From contig JAZGTH010000008.1 in NCBI GenBank assembly GCA_036877525.1, forward strand, positions 9,346,501-9,410,500: a stretch of 64,000 bases of DNA. Direction: 5' to 3'. Origin of the DNA: Chromobotia macracanthus. Taxonomy: Eukaryota > Chordata > Actinopteri > Cypriniformes > Botiidae. How positions within the stretch are numbered: position 1 is the stretch's first letter; each line of letters opens with the position of its first letter. Below the pieces are notes generated by a model. The model was not told the origin of the DNA and made no database searches. It saw nothing but the letters and a program-made list of their open reading frames with translations. Shown here in pieces: positions 39,308-52,225 of this stretch. A program made the position numbers and the translations under genes.

Positions 39308-39474
39308 ACCCAACTAACAATTCTAACGTTTCCGTAATATTTCCATTCAGTAACAAAAACGTTTAAAATGTTATTCTGAACATTTTACAATGTTAAAAAC
39401 ATTGAGTGAAACGTAAATACTTTCAGAGAACGTTAGCAACATTCTGAGAACATTCTTAAAATGTTAGTTGGGTA
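39308..39474 (-). mobile_element. AACGTT MITE family, short copy 5
   Basis: A 167-bp internally deleted copy that keeps both ends: ACCCAACTAACAATTCTAA on the left and AAAATGTTAGTTGGGTA on the right. The ends are complementary over about 12 bases. Confidence 0.75.
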
Positions 39475-41764
39475 GCTTCTTCCCCCTGACCACAACAAAC
39501 ATTGCCAATCCTTTTCAATTTAACACAACATTCTGACTCCTGCTGTTGTGTGTAGACACACTCACAGATAAATTACATCTAAAAGACCCATACAGTAGAT
39601 AGCCTATATAGAAAGATGATGAATGAGGTATAGCCACTCAATTCCAGTTCCCCTTCAACACGTTACTGTAACAATCATTAAGAGGAAATATACGGTACAG
39701 ATTCCATGGAAACCAGCTGTATGCTCCTAATGCAAGGCCTTTTTGTGTCTGTGGCTCTAGTACCTCTATAGTGAGCAGGAAGAGAGATCCTGGTTAGACA
39801 TTCATTCATATTTATTCATGTTTTGGTCTCAGATATGTATCTCTAGGCTTTGCTTGTAGGCTTCATTGGCTACTGTTGCAGGGATAAATTCAAGTCTTAC
39901 TGTGAACAGTGATATTCAAGACATTACAGAAGCACAGGGTGGTCATACATGTAGGAAAGACTGTGTTGTCACACACATAAGGTTTTGTTATGTTTAAAGA
40001 TGGCTTTTCCAAACTACAATTTCAATATCACCACATTTTTAATATTTTTAATGTTGCTGTATGGGGAAAGTGGGTAAATGAGAACACAAAATATGAACAC
40101 AATGAAACCACAGTGGCATATTTTCAGACGAGTGAATTTTATCTGCAAACCCAAAAAGGCAAACAACTTGTTGTTGCCACAAAAGGTCATTGTGTGTTTA
40201 ATGAACAATATTTTTATTCACCAATATTGATGGAAGGGTTTAATAGGTTTTAAGGCCAATACATTAAAGAATGTGCCTGTTTAAATTGAAAATATAAACC
40301 TTACCCTAAGTAATATTCATTGGAGAAAAAATGTCTCTTTATATAATGATATGATTGTCACTACTGTCAGTTCTGCATGGTAACACGGTCAAACAAAGAC
40401 ACGGTCTAGTTAAAATATCAATATCAATTTGGGCTACCTTTACACCTTTTTTCATTACTCGAAGAAAAAATGAACTGGTATAAGATTAAAGTATAAGATA
40501 TTGGCTGATAGATTCATATGTCTGTATCACAAATCTATTAATGCATTCCAGGAAATGTCAAATTACTTTATCAATTGTTCACCTGACCAGAAAGTGAGAT
40601 GCTGTGAAAGAAATCTAAGGCAGGGTGACCTGTGACCTCTTGTCCTTTCCTGTGAAGGAAAACCTGGACAAGCTTCACTACCTAGCTTCCGCTCAGCAAA
40701 AGCAAAGCAAATGTCTTATCTGTACAAGGTCAGAACAGGGACACCGACTGCCTCTCAATTCCTGAACTGTTCAACTCCCTTTGAGGGTGAAAAGCATGTC
40801 TGTACAATTTTGGTGCGTCAGAAGGAAATTTGGAACTCTGGTAAGTTCACTTCCCCGTAATCATAATTTCTGTCCTGTCAGCTTTTACTAGGAAGAGAAA
40901 ATCCCTTCCTTGTACCTCGTAAGTCAAGATCAAGTCAGTTGATTTGCTGATGATGGACTTCCAGACAGGCAGTAATTTTACTTTCTCTTGTGCTTACAAG
41001 GAAACAAGGTTTTCGAAAGTGTTTTATTTCCTTTTTCTAAAATGCATACTTAATGATATATGCCCCAATTTGAAGCAACATTCTTCATTGTATCTTGCTG
41101 ACTCAGTTTACATCACTATTATTTTCTGCATGTATTGCAGCCTCAGCCATGCCTCGGGTGCACCTGAGACGAAATGCCATTTTTAACGTTGCGCACAATG
41201 ACACGCTGATGCAATTACGGTAATCGCGGTAAATTACATCTTTTGAATATCCAAATCTCACATTCGTAAAAGGCATATTCACTTGCAAACCTTTTCAATA
41301 ACACAAGATTTTAGGCAGTTTTTCCATCAAAACATTCATAAAAATTGCCTGTGAGAGTCAGGGCAATTTGACTGTTACCCCTGAAAGGAAAAAACCACAC
41401 TGACGATTTAGAAGGACATACCACAACCCGCTCACAGCATAAACTGAAACAAATGCTTGGTAACCTATATTTTTCCACATATTATGTGCTATATATGAAA
41501 ACTTTTGGGTGAAATAAATAACAACATAGTTTCTTTTTCAGACCATCATCACCAAAGTAGCTAACCCCTGCTGGCATATGTTGTAACTACACCATCTAGC
41601 TGTAAAAGGCCTTTTGTAAAATTAATAGCTATTTAAAGTATCAGTATTCTGACCAAAACACATAAATCACAAATATGTCATTATATTATTGTAGCTGTTT
41701 TGTCAGTGATTGAAAAGCATGAAACTGACATATTTTCTCATTTTTTTCTACCACAAGGCAAACA

Positions 41765-42018
41765 CCAAGCTGACAATTTTAGGTTGTAAGAACATTACCT
41801 CAATGTTTCCATTAAGTAATAAAAATGTTAAAAGTGATTTTGAAAGTTCTGGGAAAGTTACTCTTTGGTTATATGAGCGTCATTTAAAATTCCACTAACA
41901 AGCTAAGAATAAGGTTATATATACAATATATAACAAACAAACAAACACGTTTTATCACTTTGAGAGAATGTTTAAAGAACAATTGCAAATGTTCTGACAA
42001 CATTCCCTGTTAACTGGA
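41765..42018 (-). mobile_element. AACGTT MITE family, copy 6
   Basis: It starts CAAGCTGACAATTTTAGGTT with GTAAGAACATTACC, carries TTTCCATTAAGTAATAAAAA, and ends AATGTTCTGACAACATTCCC followed by TGTTAACTGG. It is the same orientation as copy 4. Confidence 0.7.
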
Positions 42019-45000
42019 CAATGTGGCCAGCAGCATCTATTAAAATTCTGATTATACAACCCAGCTGCTGTCGATTGAGCACCATATGCTGCCAATCAGC
42101 TACATATATAGTGACATAAAAAGCCAGCCAGAGCAGATCAATTTAACATCAGCTGAGCAACAGGTTCAAGGAACCAGAGCTTTTCTTCAGCACTATAACG
42201 TTATGAAAACACAAAGGACTAAAGTGTGACATTGAAGGTGTTTTGAGGGATATTGCTTTGCTAACACTTTACTAACCTCGACCCTGGACTCTAACAATGT
42301 GATCTTGTTTAAAACCAATCCCAAACCGGACTTAAACGTTTAACAGAGCTGCCAACAGAAACCAGCTTTGTTTAGGTGAACTATGTTTTTAGACCCCCGA
42401 ACCATGCTTAGATCCATAATCATTAAGGATTTCCATCAATGTCCAGTTAGGAGTTATAAATCGGATAGAAGACCCTCAGAAAACTGAAGCATTATAAGAG
42501 TATCTATGTAGGTTGCAAAATGATGCCTATCAGCACAAAGAGTCTCAGTTAATGGTTCCAAAAGCTTTCAGTCTTTCTCAGTGTGTTACTGCAGCACACA
42601 TTATACAAACCCCATGAAGAAGTCATCCATCAGTGTGAATATAAACAAAGAACAAAATGCTGAAAGCTGGTACGTTGTGGTAGGAAGGGGCTGGAACTTT
42701 TAAAGAAACTTTTTAAATGGAACATTACCTTTAACATCAGTACACTCAGCAAGCAACAAAATAAAGGGAAAAGGGGGTGGAACTTACCCCAGGGAGCTGA
42801 CTATCAAGGTCTCTACAGCAAAACACGATGTAAAAACACCCAAAAAGTCAGATTTAACCGAGTGACGAGCTGGGAGGTCAGACACTAACTCCAAATAAAC
42901 AGATGAAGGAAATATAACAGACCAGATTAAGTTTACATACCTGTGTAATGGTTTATTAAAACAGCAAACAGTCTCAACACAACCAGAAGGGGAGAGTATA
43001 TAAACAGACAAAGGTCAAGAGAAAATTCTAATCCAAACATGGAAACTAACTCAAAGCAGTATTTAAATAAAAAACATGAACAAACCAGACAAAAAAATTA
43101 AAACCTCGGTAAAGATTGCTTAAAATTGCAGTTAAAAAGCCGAGACCTCAATGAAAAACATGGTTTGTTTACTAAACAAAACATGCACTACAGGTGAATG
43201 TAATTATGGGCATATCACATATTGCTTTAGCCTAAATGCTATTTTGGAGTCAGTCACCTTGCTGGTAAACATAACTTGACTTGACTTCTAAGTGATGGAC
43301 AGAGCTGTACTCTGGTTCTCAAGGTTAAAATACAGTGAATTTACCCCCTGTTGATTTCTTATCCCGCTGTGCGGCAAAATCAAATTAAAGCAGATAAAGC
43401 TGGATTTTCCTCCATTGCTGCAGAAATCTTTTTATAAGGTTAATAAGAAATGAACGATTTAGATATCTTTATAATTATAGGCTATTAAAACAATCACCAA
43501 CAAATCAGGCTTTAATAATCTTTCAACCACAGACAGCATATCAAGACACGTTAGTAACCAAAATCACCAACAAAGAACCGAAAGAGGAACTTAAATAATG
43601 CAGATGATGAGGGGCAAACAGTGATGGGAATTAACTAATGATTAAACAAGAACAGGAAAGTTACCAAATAAGGTGAAATAGGAAATTAACCAAAACCAGG
43701 ATAAACTAACATAACAATACAAAAGAGTCTGTAACCGTGACAATAATTGGTATGTGTCCCCCTTCCTTTGTTTTTTTGTGAATACCTTGAGATGTCACAA
43801 ATCTGTGGTACTCAAAACAGTTTCTTTCTTTATTGGAGAAGTGACTAAATGAAAAGCTTCTTCTGAGAAAATTGAAAATGAAGTCGTGTGTAAAATTTGC
43901 TAAAAGTCAAATTAAATACAGCCTGACACACAGGTAACACTTCATGAATGGAGGTGGCAGCATCAGGGTGTGCTGTTGCTTCATAAAAAACTGCAGCATA
44001 TGCAATGCATTTCCATACTGCAGTTTATAAAGCACTGTTAAAGAACCGCTTTTGTACTTTTTGTAAGTAACTTTGTAAGTTAAGACACTCTGGAGGAATG
44101 ATGGTCCAAAATGTTTCTGAAAGCAGAAAAATGCTTTCAATGCGTTAAAACTCCAAGTGTGGCAGTAACAAAATGTGAAAAAATTTGGGTGGAACTGTAC
44201 CTTAAACAGCCTATAAATCAGCTCTAGTCCTGAGCTGCCAGCTAGTCTATGGGTGTCCTGACCCCAGGCAGGAGAAGTATGGGCTGAGCAGTATGCTCAG
44301 ATTTTAAGTGTGCTCAGGGTAAGGGGAGTTTTTAAAATTCAAAAGAGCTGTCTCAGGTTCAGTCCCAGGCTCCCCATTAAAATCAATTTGGACACCTTTC
44401 TCTGTGGTTTTAGATATGGATTTAATACCCCAATTTAGACCTCAGACCGTCAGCGACTGAGTGTTTATATCTACAAATGGCATAATACATGTGCAATAAT
44501 ACAGGTTTAGAAAATTAATGAATGCTTTCAGTTAGCTTTAATCTTAAGCTGTAATGCTTGCAGTTCCTGCCTATGAAATCATATGCTTCTAATGAGTGAT
44601 AAAAATCTTATTGTTCAAAGGTTTACTCTAGAGACATTTAAATATCATCAATATGAGACAATATATGATACAGAAGAGCAAAGATTTATGGAGCTAAAAA
44701 AATCAATGTACTGTAGATAGTATAGCTCAGATAATCAGGTCTTCTTAGAAGAATTTAATTAAGAATTTTGTCATGGAATTCATACCAAAATCTTTGACTT
44801 TTAATTGCAGATTTTTATATCATGGTAAATCCTGAGCACAGTTTGAGACATTGTTGAGATCTCTTCTAGAGGAGACAAATACGAGGTGGGGGCGTGTGAG
44901 GTTACCTAGGAGAAAAATCTGAGAAAAAGGAGAAAAAAATCCATTTGCTCTCAGTTTAATCTCATTGCCATCTTGGAGAACAACAGAAATATTAAAGAGA

Positions 45001-46029
45001 TCTCAGTGATTTTTGATATCACAATTTGATACTGTAAACCATGAATTTACTGGAACCCAGAAACTAAAATTTACTAGCAAATACTTGGACTGGCTAAGGG
45101 AGGAGAACAGGCAACAGCATTACACAATTTCTCATCCATGTTTCCGAACACTTTGATTCCACATTGGAATGGCGCAGTCATTACGCAGATGTCTTCTAGC
45201 AGTGCGCAGCTGACACAGGATCAGTGATAGGCCAATTACAGTAGGACAGTTACTCAACCTTATGATCCCTAGATCGCCGCTCTCATTAAACTTGCACCCA
45301 GTTTCTCACCAGCATGCCTACACAAGGCAATTTTGCCCAGTCAGTTTCTTTCCCTCCGTACTAAGAACTGTTTAGGTCAACTTTTATCTCAAACACAAGA
45401 TCGCTGTGGTCTCAGCATCGACCTTATCATCACAGCAGAACACTTTCATTATCCAGTAGGTGAAAATCACACCTCCAATGGCTTCTAAAAACGCTGCATG
45501 ATTAAAGGGGGCATTCATGTTTGTATAAGTATGATTAATTTATATAGAGCTTTTTTATACTGTTGCATTGTTTCAAAGCATCTTTACATATAAAGAAAAA
45601 TGCAGAAAACAGGAAACTTATATAGAATAAATATATAGAACACACACAGAATACATGGAATTATTGAACATTGTATTGTTCTCATAAGATATATATATTA
45701 GTAATATTATTAAGTGATACTAAGATTGTAATCAGTTTACGAATAAAAAGATGACTGAACTGATGATAACTACAACACATTTGGACCATTTCAAGAAATG
45801 GACGTGCATCAGAAATACCTGCCCCGAAGGCTCATACCTACCTCAATGGCTTATGAGAAGGTAATGTATCCAGACAACCCACTAAAACAGTATATACTTT
45901 TTCTGAGATCATGCAACACTTAGTCAATTAACATGACAGAAGACAGATCCCAATGTGCATCTTTGTGGTCCATCTTATGTTAAATTGTGGAAGCCGTCTC
46001 TGAAATGAGATACATTAAACAATATTAAA

Positions 46030-46030
<1 letters not shown>

Positions 46031-46077
<47 letters not shown>
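46031..46077. repeat. (AT)n microsatellite
   Basis: About 20 nearly uninterrupted AT dinucleotides. Confidence 0.9.
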
Positions 46078-46079
<2 letters not shown>

Positions 46080-46305
46080 GTGTTTTATAATAAATGTGTT
46101 CTACAATGACACCTATATTCCCTGTTTACTCCCACTGCTGATGAGGTTAAACCTGCAAATCTGGAACAAACAGATACAAATCTACAAAGTCCTACGAGCA
46201 GAAGCTGAGGAAACAGGGATCCATACAACTGTCGATAGCGCCATTGTTGAAAGCCCTCAAAGCAAGCCTAATTAAGCCTGCTTCCAGACTGTTCTTCTGT
46301 GCTAC

Positions 46306-46434
46306 CCTGTCAGCCAGTTCCAGAGGGGCCTCTGAGACGAGCTGGCGATAGGAGGCATCACGTGCCTCACAGCAGAGTGCCTCGAAGGTTTTAAAATCCA
46401 TCCGTTCCGTGTATGTCTTCTGATCTGTAAATGA
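46306..46434 (-). other. exon-like open stretch of unknown identity
   Basis: On the minus strand ATTTACAG precedes 129 bases that are open and protein-like in one frame (TYTERMDFKTFEALCCEARD and onward). They are followed by a weak donor-like GTAGCA. The open frame runs on past that point to a stop near 46192. I recognise no family. It could be an exon of an unseen gene, a decayed retrocopy fragment or chance. Confidence 0.22.
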
Positions 46435-47917
46435 GGCAAGACATGATTTGAGTTGGTTCATCCCACCTGACACCACATCCAGCTACGTAATTGAGGGCTG
46501 ATGTTCCCTCCGGAAGTCAGGAAATGAGGTAGATTTCTGCAAATCCCTGCTGTCGGGCATGTGTAGCCCTCACCATCAGCAACAGAGCTTTTGCGCATGT
46601 GCTTCACAGAGAAAAAAGGCCTAATCACTTCTGCTCCATAATAATGATGTATTTCATCCAGATTTGTTAAAATTATGAGGAACATACAGATGATTAATAA
46701 ACAGGGAGAGAGAGGGAGAGAGAGACTATACCTCTTATTAAATCTGAATTTAATTTGAATTGAATTGAGAGACACAGATGCAATAATGTGAATGCCCACA
46801 GTCCATCTCTATGGTCACAGATGTTTAGATTCTGCTTTGTTGCTCATTAAGGGAGGTTGTAAGGTTTATATAATTCAGATTCTGAAATCTATGAAGAATA
46901 GCTTCAATTAACAATTCATGAGTTGCTTATTCCACAAGAACAATTAAACTTGTGGGCCTTTATAAATGACCACCCAGGACCCCAAAACAGCTAGTCCTTT
47001 ATTCATATTGTTTGTTTAAAAAGAGATACAGTGTAAGTGCATAGACTTACTCATTATACTAGCTCATAACACTATCTGCTGCATACAAACACAACTTTGA
47101 GAAAACGTCCCTATACATCCAAACCTGTCAACACACTCGTTATGGTGAACCTAGCAATTCAAAACCACTCCTAGCATATTCGTTTATTCGCACAATGTTA
47201 TCAGTTATAACCTGGCAGATACATTTAACAGAAAATTCCACTAAACAGTTTTTGGTCTTTATGAGTCTAACAAATCATAACATATAATTATTCATGCAGG
47301 AACTGATTTTAATGTAGAGCCTACAATATAATTATCTTGCAATTCTAAATAATTGTAAATTCCTAATCTGATTATCTGATTCTTCTATTAACCAGATTAT
47401 TTGATTATAATAGCCATACAGTACATCAAACTACTATATCTTTATGTATTTATCATAGGCTATATTTTGTATATAGTGGCTACTTACATGACCTCTATAT
47501 TAACTTCACAAACTATATTATATAAACCACATGAAAAGGTGATCTTTTAAAGATGCTAATACTTTTGACCTATCAGCAGTATCTAAGATCTAGGCTCAAG
47601 GGTATTCATTTCTATGTTAATGACTGGTGTGACATTACTTCTAAAACATTGTGATAAATCCCCATGATAAAATCTTCTGTACACAGTGGCCCACTGTATC
47701 AAAGTTTAGCAAAACAAAACAATCAACATCGCATTAAAATTTATTTCAAAGGCACAGTTGGATCTTAACAGCATTGCGCCAGGGATTTTTATGACCTGTT
47801 TGCTTAAGCTTAACCGTTCAACAGAAACTCTCGAAAGAATATCACCTACAAAAACATCCATTTCTTTTTAATCTTTTTTGTTTTTTTTGCCATTATTTGT
47901 ACAAAAACAAACAGGAA

Positions 47918-48233
47918 AGTGTGAACGTTGGCTAACGCTCTCTAAAGGTTTTCTTAAATAATTAAAAACATTCTTGCCGTAATGTTAGTAGAACTTTTTT
48001 AACGTTATATATCAAATATTATTCTTAAGTAGGTAGTGGAACATTTTGAAAACGTTACAGAATTGAAAAATGTTTAAATTACGTTGTAATGCCATCAATG
48101 GCATAAATCCTACATCTGAAAAATTGGATGTTTTGAATGTTACTTGAACTTTCAAAATAACATTCTGAACTTTTTGGTTGCTTAATGGAAATGTTAGGAA
48201 AACGTTCTTGCAACCTAAAATTGTTAGCTGGGT
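47918..48233 (+). mobile_element. AACGTT MITE family, copy 7
   Basis: A near-complete copy. The head has GAACGTTGGCTAACGCTCTC; the middle has TAGTGGAACATTTTGAAAAC; the tail has TTAATGGAAATGTTAGGAAA, then ACGTTCTTGCAACCTAAAAT and TGTTAGCTGGG. Confidence 0.75.
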
Positions 48234-49463
48234 GGACAGCCCACTGTGCTACACTACTGACAAGCACAATCAATTCGAAAACAACCTCACACTTAGAGCC
48301 CCCCACTGGCAGGGTCTATCTCCAGACTCACACGCAACACATTAGCCAATCAGTGAGCTGTCAGCTGCCCGCAGACAAGGCGACAGAATCAATTTCGAGT
48401 GTGGATGTATCAGAGGAGGCCTGCATCTGATCGCCTTCCTTCCTTTAAACTCATGTTCCCGCCCCCCATTTGCACTCTGCTACGCGTTAATTTGGCTTAG
48501 CCAAATGGAGCAAACTCACTGGCAGGTATCAGGGCATGAACGAGATAGAGTTTTAATCACTGTAGCCAAGGCTGGCTGCATTATTAGGTATCTGACACAT
48601 TATTCTGATAAGATGATTAAAAAGTAAAAGAATTCCCTGTAAAGTACTCAATTAATCTGAAGTTCTGTACAAGCGTTCCTCTTGCGCATGCATGAACAGT
48701 TCTCATTAAACTCACAGAGGGATGTGTGCAGGCTTAGCATGTACTACAAGTTGAGCTGTTCACATGAAGATGTCCTTCTATTTCTGATGTAAGCTCAAGG
48801 AAATTTTTTCATAACTCATGTACAGCACAAGCCGATGAACTGGGCGAACAAAGTGCATGATGGGTAGCCGAGAGAGAGAATTTAGTAATTAGTCCCAAAC
48901 ATTCCATTCTCGTAATTGAACAGTCACTCTCGCTGTCTGACATCCTGTTGTGAAAGACTGAACAAATCCATATACATCTATTTAAGACACAATAAGGCAC
49001 TTCTGAGACAAAAAGTTTCCCATTTTATCTCCCTACGGCTTGCTAATATAAATCCACTCATGCAAATTCAGTAAACAATAAAAATGACTTATGGCTCAAT
49101 ATAGTCAGCTGTCACTCCAGTCACTTTTTCTGTAAAACAAACTGGCAAATCTGCCTGCCTCATTATTTCATGCCCCGCAAAACTGATAAACAGCCTCATA
49201 AATGAGACTGCGCTCATCTGCTCCTCCAGAAAAAGTTCATTTTAGCTGCATAAAAAATAGGGCTTCTCTAAATTAGCCAGTATTTCAGTATAATGAGGGC
49301 AAGCAGGACGTTTCAATATTGTTGCACTTCATAGACACTGTGTGTGTTTTTAATATGTCTTCTTTAAAAAAAGAGGAAAGACTGGTTTGATGTGTTCAGT
49401 AGAGTGCTTGTATAGTATTTTATACATATATATTACACATATGTTGTCTAATATATATAAAAC

Positions 49464-49487
49464 TATATATATATATATATATATATG
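49464..49487. repeat. (AT)n microsatellite
   Basis: A short uninterrupted AT run inside a longer AT-rich stretch. Confidence 0.8.
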
Positions 49488-49857
49488 TGGTGTATATTTA
49501 GTTTATTTCCTTAAATCGTGAACTTTTGCATTTAAACTGAAAGCAATATGGACATGTAAGTATTAATCAAACTGACATTCCCCTCCTCCAAAAAATTAAC
49601 TTAAATTAAATGTTCATTATGTACAAAAGTGTTTTGAGAGCACAGTTATTATTATACAATATTAGTAAATTTAGTCAATTTAGTAATTGTGAAAATGTAA
49701 ATGACCTAATTAACATAATCAGGTGAAGTATTCAGTTTTAACACTGAGTGCCACTGTAATCATCTGCTGTGAGAACCAGAGAACTAAACTGTACAGGTTC
49801 CCCCTTTTACATTCATTACAAACCCATTTCGTTTTAAAATGTTCCACTACCAACTTA

Positions 49858-51406
49858 CAACCCCAAATCAGAAAAAGTTGGGACAGTATGGAAAACACAA
49901 ATAAAAAAAGAAAGTAGTGGTTTCTAAATTTACTTTGACTTGTATTTCATTGCAGACAATACAACAGCACATTATTTAATGTGTTCCTCATGATTTTTAT
50001 TGTTTTTTCTTCAAAAAAACAAAATTCCTATTCTGGTTCTTGCAACACATTTAAAAAAAAAGTTGGAACAGGAGCAATTTAGGGCTAGTAATCAGGAAAA
50101 TTGGTTAAATAATGATGTGATTTGAAACAGGTGATGTCAACAATTGATTGTAATTATGATTTGGTACAAAAGCAGCATCCAAGAAAGGTCTAGTCCTTTA
50201 GGAACAAAGATGGGCAGAGGATCGCCAGTTTGCCAACAAATACGTGAGAAAATTATTGAAATGTTTAAAAACAATGTTCCTCAAAGAAAGATAGGAAGAC
50301 ATTTGCTTATTTCACCTTCAACAGTGCATAACATAATTAAAAGATTCAAGGAATGTGGAGGAATTTCAGTGCATAAAGGACAAGGGCGCAAGCCTAAGCT
50401 GAACAACCGTGCTCTCCGATCCCTCAGGCGGCACTGCATCAAGAATCGTCATTCATCTATAAGCAATATCACGACATGGGCTCAGGACTACTTTGGCAAA
50501 CCTTTGTCAAGTACCACAATACGTAGTTACATCCACAAATGCCAGTTAAAACTGTACTGTGCCAAAAGGAAGCCCTTGTTAACAGTGTTCAGAAGTGCCG
50601 TCAACTTCTCTGGGCTCGGAGGCATCTGGGATGGACCATCACACAGTGGAAATGTGTACTGTGGTCAGATGAATCAGTATTTCAGGTATTTTTTGGAAGA
50701 AATGGACGCCGTGTTTCCGGACCAAAGAAGAAAAGGATCATCCAGACTGTTACCAGCAACAAGTCCAAAAGCCAGGGTCTGTCATGGTATGGGGTTGTGT
50801 CAGTGCCCTTGGTAAAGGTAACTTGCACTTCTGTGATGGCACCATTAATGCTGAAATGTACATAGAGATTTTGGAGCACAATATGCTGCCTTCAAGAAGA
50901 CATCTTTTCCAGGGACGTCCATGCATATCTCAACAAGATAATGCAAAACCATCCACAAGAGGATACAGGTACTTGACTGGCCTGCCTGCAGTCCCGACCT
51001 GGGCACATTTTGAAGCGCAAAATGCGACAATGAAGACCCCGTACTGTTGCCCACCTTAAGACTTGTTTGCAGCAAGAATGGGACAAAATTACACCTGAAA
51101 CACTTCTTCACTTGGTGTCTTCAGTCCCTAAACGTCTTTTAAGTGTTGTGAAAAGGAATGGCAACATTACAAAGTGGTAAATGCTTTACTGTTCCAACTT
51201 TTTTGAAATGTGTTGCAAGAACCAAAATAGGATTTTTTTTTTTTTGATTTGAAGAAAAAACAATAAAAAATCGTGAGGAACACATTAAATAATGTGCTGT
51301 TGTATTGTCTGCAATGCAATACAAGTCAAAGTAAACTTGGAAAACACAACTTTTGTTTTTTATTCGTGTTTTCCATACTGTCCCAACTTTTTCTGATTTG
51401 GGGTTA
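49858..51406 (+). mobile_element. Tc1/mariner-superfamily element (1.55 kb), inactive
   Basis: The element has long terminal inverted repeats of about 200 bp, starting CAACCCCAAATCAGAAAAAG on the left; the right end reads TTTTTCTGATTTGGGGTTA. It is flanked by TA on both sides, the standard Tc1 target duplication. The complementary repeats continue inwards through the AGTTGGGACAGTATGGAAAA and TTGTCTGCAATG words to a block with AAAGTTGGAACAG near 50062. The two arms enclose one decayed transposase gene. The outermost base pair of the two ends does not match (C versus A). Confidence 0.9.
50210..51180 (+). pseudogene. Tc1-like transposase, frameshifted and missing its third catalytic residue
   Basis: Translation from the ATG at 50210 gives MGRGSPVCQQIREKIIEMFK and a typical paired-like helix-turn-helix DNA-binding region (STVHNIIKRFKECGG) with a GQGRKPKL hook. 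The reading frame then shifts near 50575-50600. The catalytic domain continues with the first acidic residue in WSDESVF (about 50668), shifts again near 50780, and has the second Asp in QQDNAKP (about 50937). It shifts a third time near 50960. The DWPACSPDL motif is readable but is followed directly by a deletion that removes the PIEN block holding the third acidic residue of the DD34E triad. The C-terminal stretch ending NGNITKW and TAA (51178-51180) is still recognisable. The gene therefore cannot encode an active enzyme. Confidence 0.9.
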
Positions 51407-51956
51407 TAAAAAGAACATTTTTGATATGATATATAATGTTAAAAGTTGTATTAACATTACTGCAATAATGTTTTTGATAACTTGCCTAAACAACATTAGC
51501 CAATGTTCTGAGAATGTTCCCTATTAGCTGGGTATGTGACATTGTAATTTCTTCAGAAAATTCAGTATTTAAAATGGAGTTTGAAGGCTGTCGGGTTTAA
51601 ATGATGTATTATTCTGAATGTACGTTTTTATGAACTGAGCTCTCATTAGAGAGGTTCATCTGTGTGTTTGTGAGATCTGTGTGTGTGTGAGAAGAAAAAT
51701 GCCATGACCTTCAACTATTCAGTTGTAAATAATGGGAAGACAAAATAGTATCAAAGACATCTATTACATCTCATGTTGCCATGGAGCTTGACATATACAG
51801 TTGCTCAGTATACATAACAAATCCTATATTTAATGCCTATATTATGTTTCACAGTCACGGTCTCATGTGAAATCAGTCGTCATCACAGGCCCAAGCAAGC
51901 ACCCAATTGACCTCAACCCAATGCACATCACTCAAATAATCAAGGGGTGGCCTGAC

Positions 51957-52225
51957 CCGGCTAACAAGGGAACGTTCTCTAAAAGTTCTTTCAAGAATGT
52001 TCTTGCATCACTGTTGGTAGGATGGTTTTTAACATTATATAAATAAATACAAATAATGTTCTTTTTAAGTTGCTAGTGGAACGTTTTAAAAACGTTACAA
52101 CCAAGTTATAATGTTAATACAACATGAAAAAAAATGGATGTTTTAGACATTCCTAGAACATCCAAAATAACATTAATGTTTTTGTTACTGGGAAACATTT
52201 TTAAAACCAAATTGTTAACTAGGTA
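51957..52225 (+). mobile_element. AACGTT MITE family, copy 9
   Basis: It starts CCCGGCTAACAAGGGAACGT and has TCTCTAAAAGTTCTTTCA. It shows the intact internal junction TCTTTTTAAGTTGCTAGTGG and ends CAAATTGTTAACTAGGTA. It lies only 425 bases from copy 8. Confidence 0.75.

Larger units (their letters stand above)
36385..49830. other. intergenic region, left half
   Basis: No gene is recognised apart from the doubtful exon-like stretch at 46306-46434. It contains three MITE copies (39308, 41765, 47918), (AT)n tracts at 46031-46077 and 49464-49487, a GA-rich simple tract near 46705-46730 and otherwise AT-rich DNA. No NUP210-like exon is seen. Confidence 0.45.
49831..51532 (-). mobile_element. AACGTT MITE family, copy 8, split by a Tc1-like insertion
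   Basis: The left remnant (about 49831-49857) ends AAAATGTTCCACTACCAACT plus TA. The right remnant (51407-51532) resumes with TA plus AAAAGAACATTTTTGATATG and ends GAATGTTCCCTATTAGCTGG. Removing the Tc1 element and one TA restores the junction seen in copy 9 at about 52,065-52,085 (opposite strand). The outer left part of this MITE copy is missing. Confidence 0.8.
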
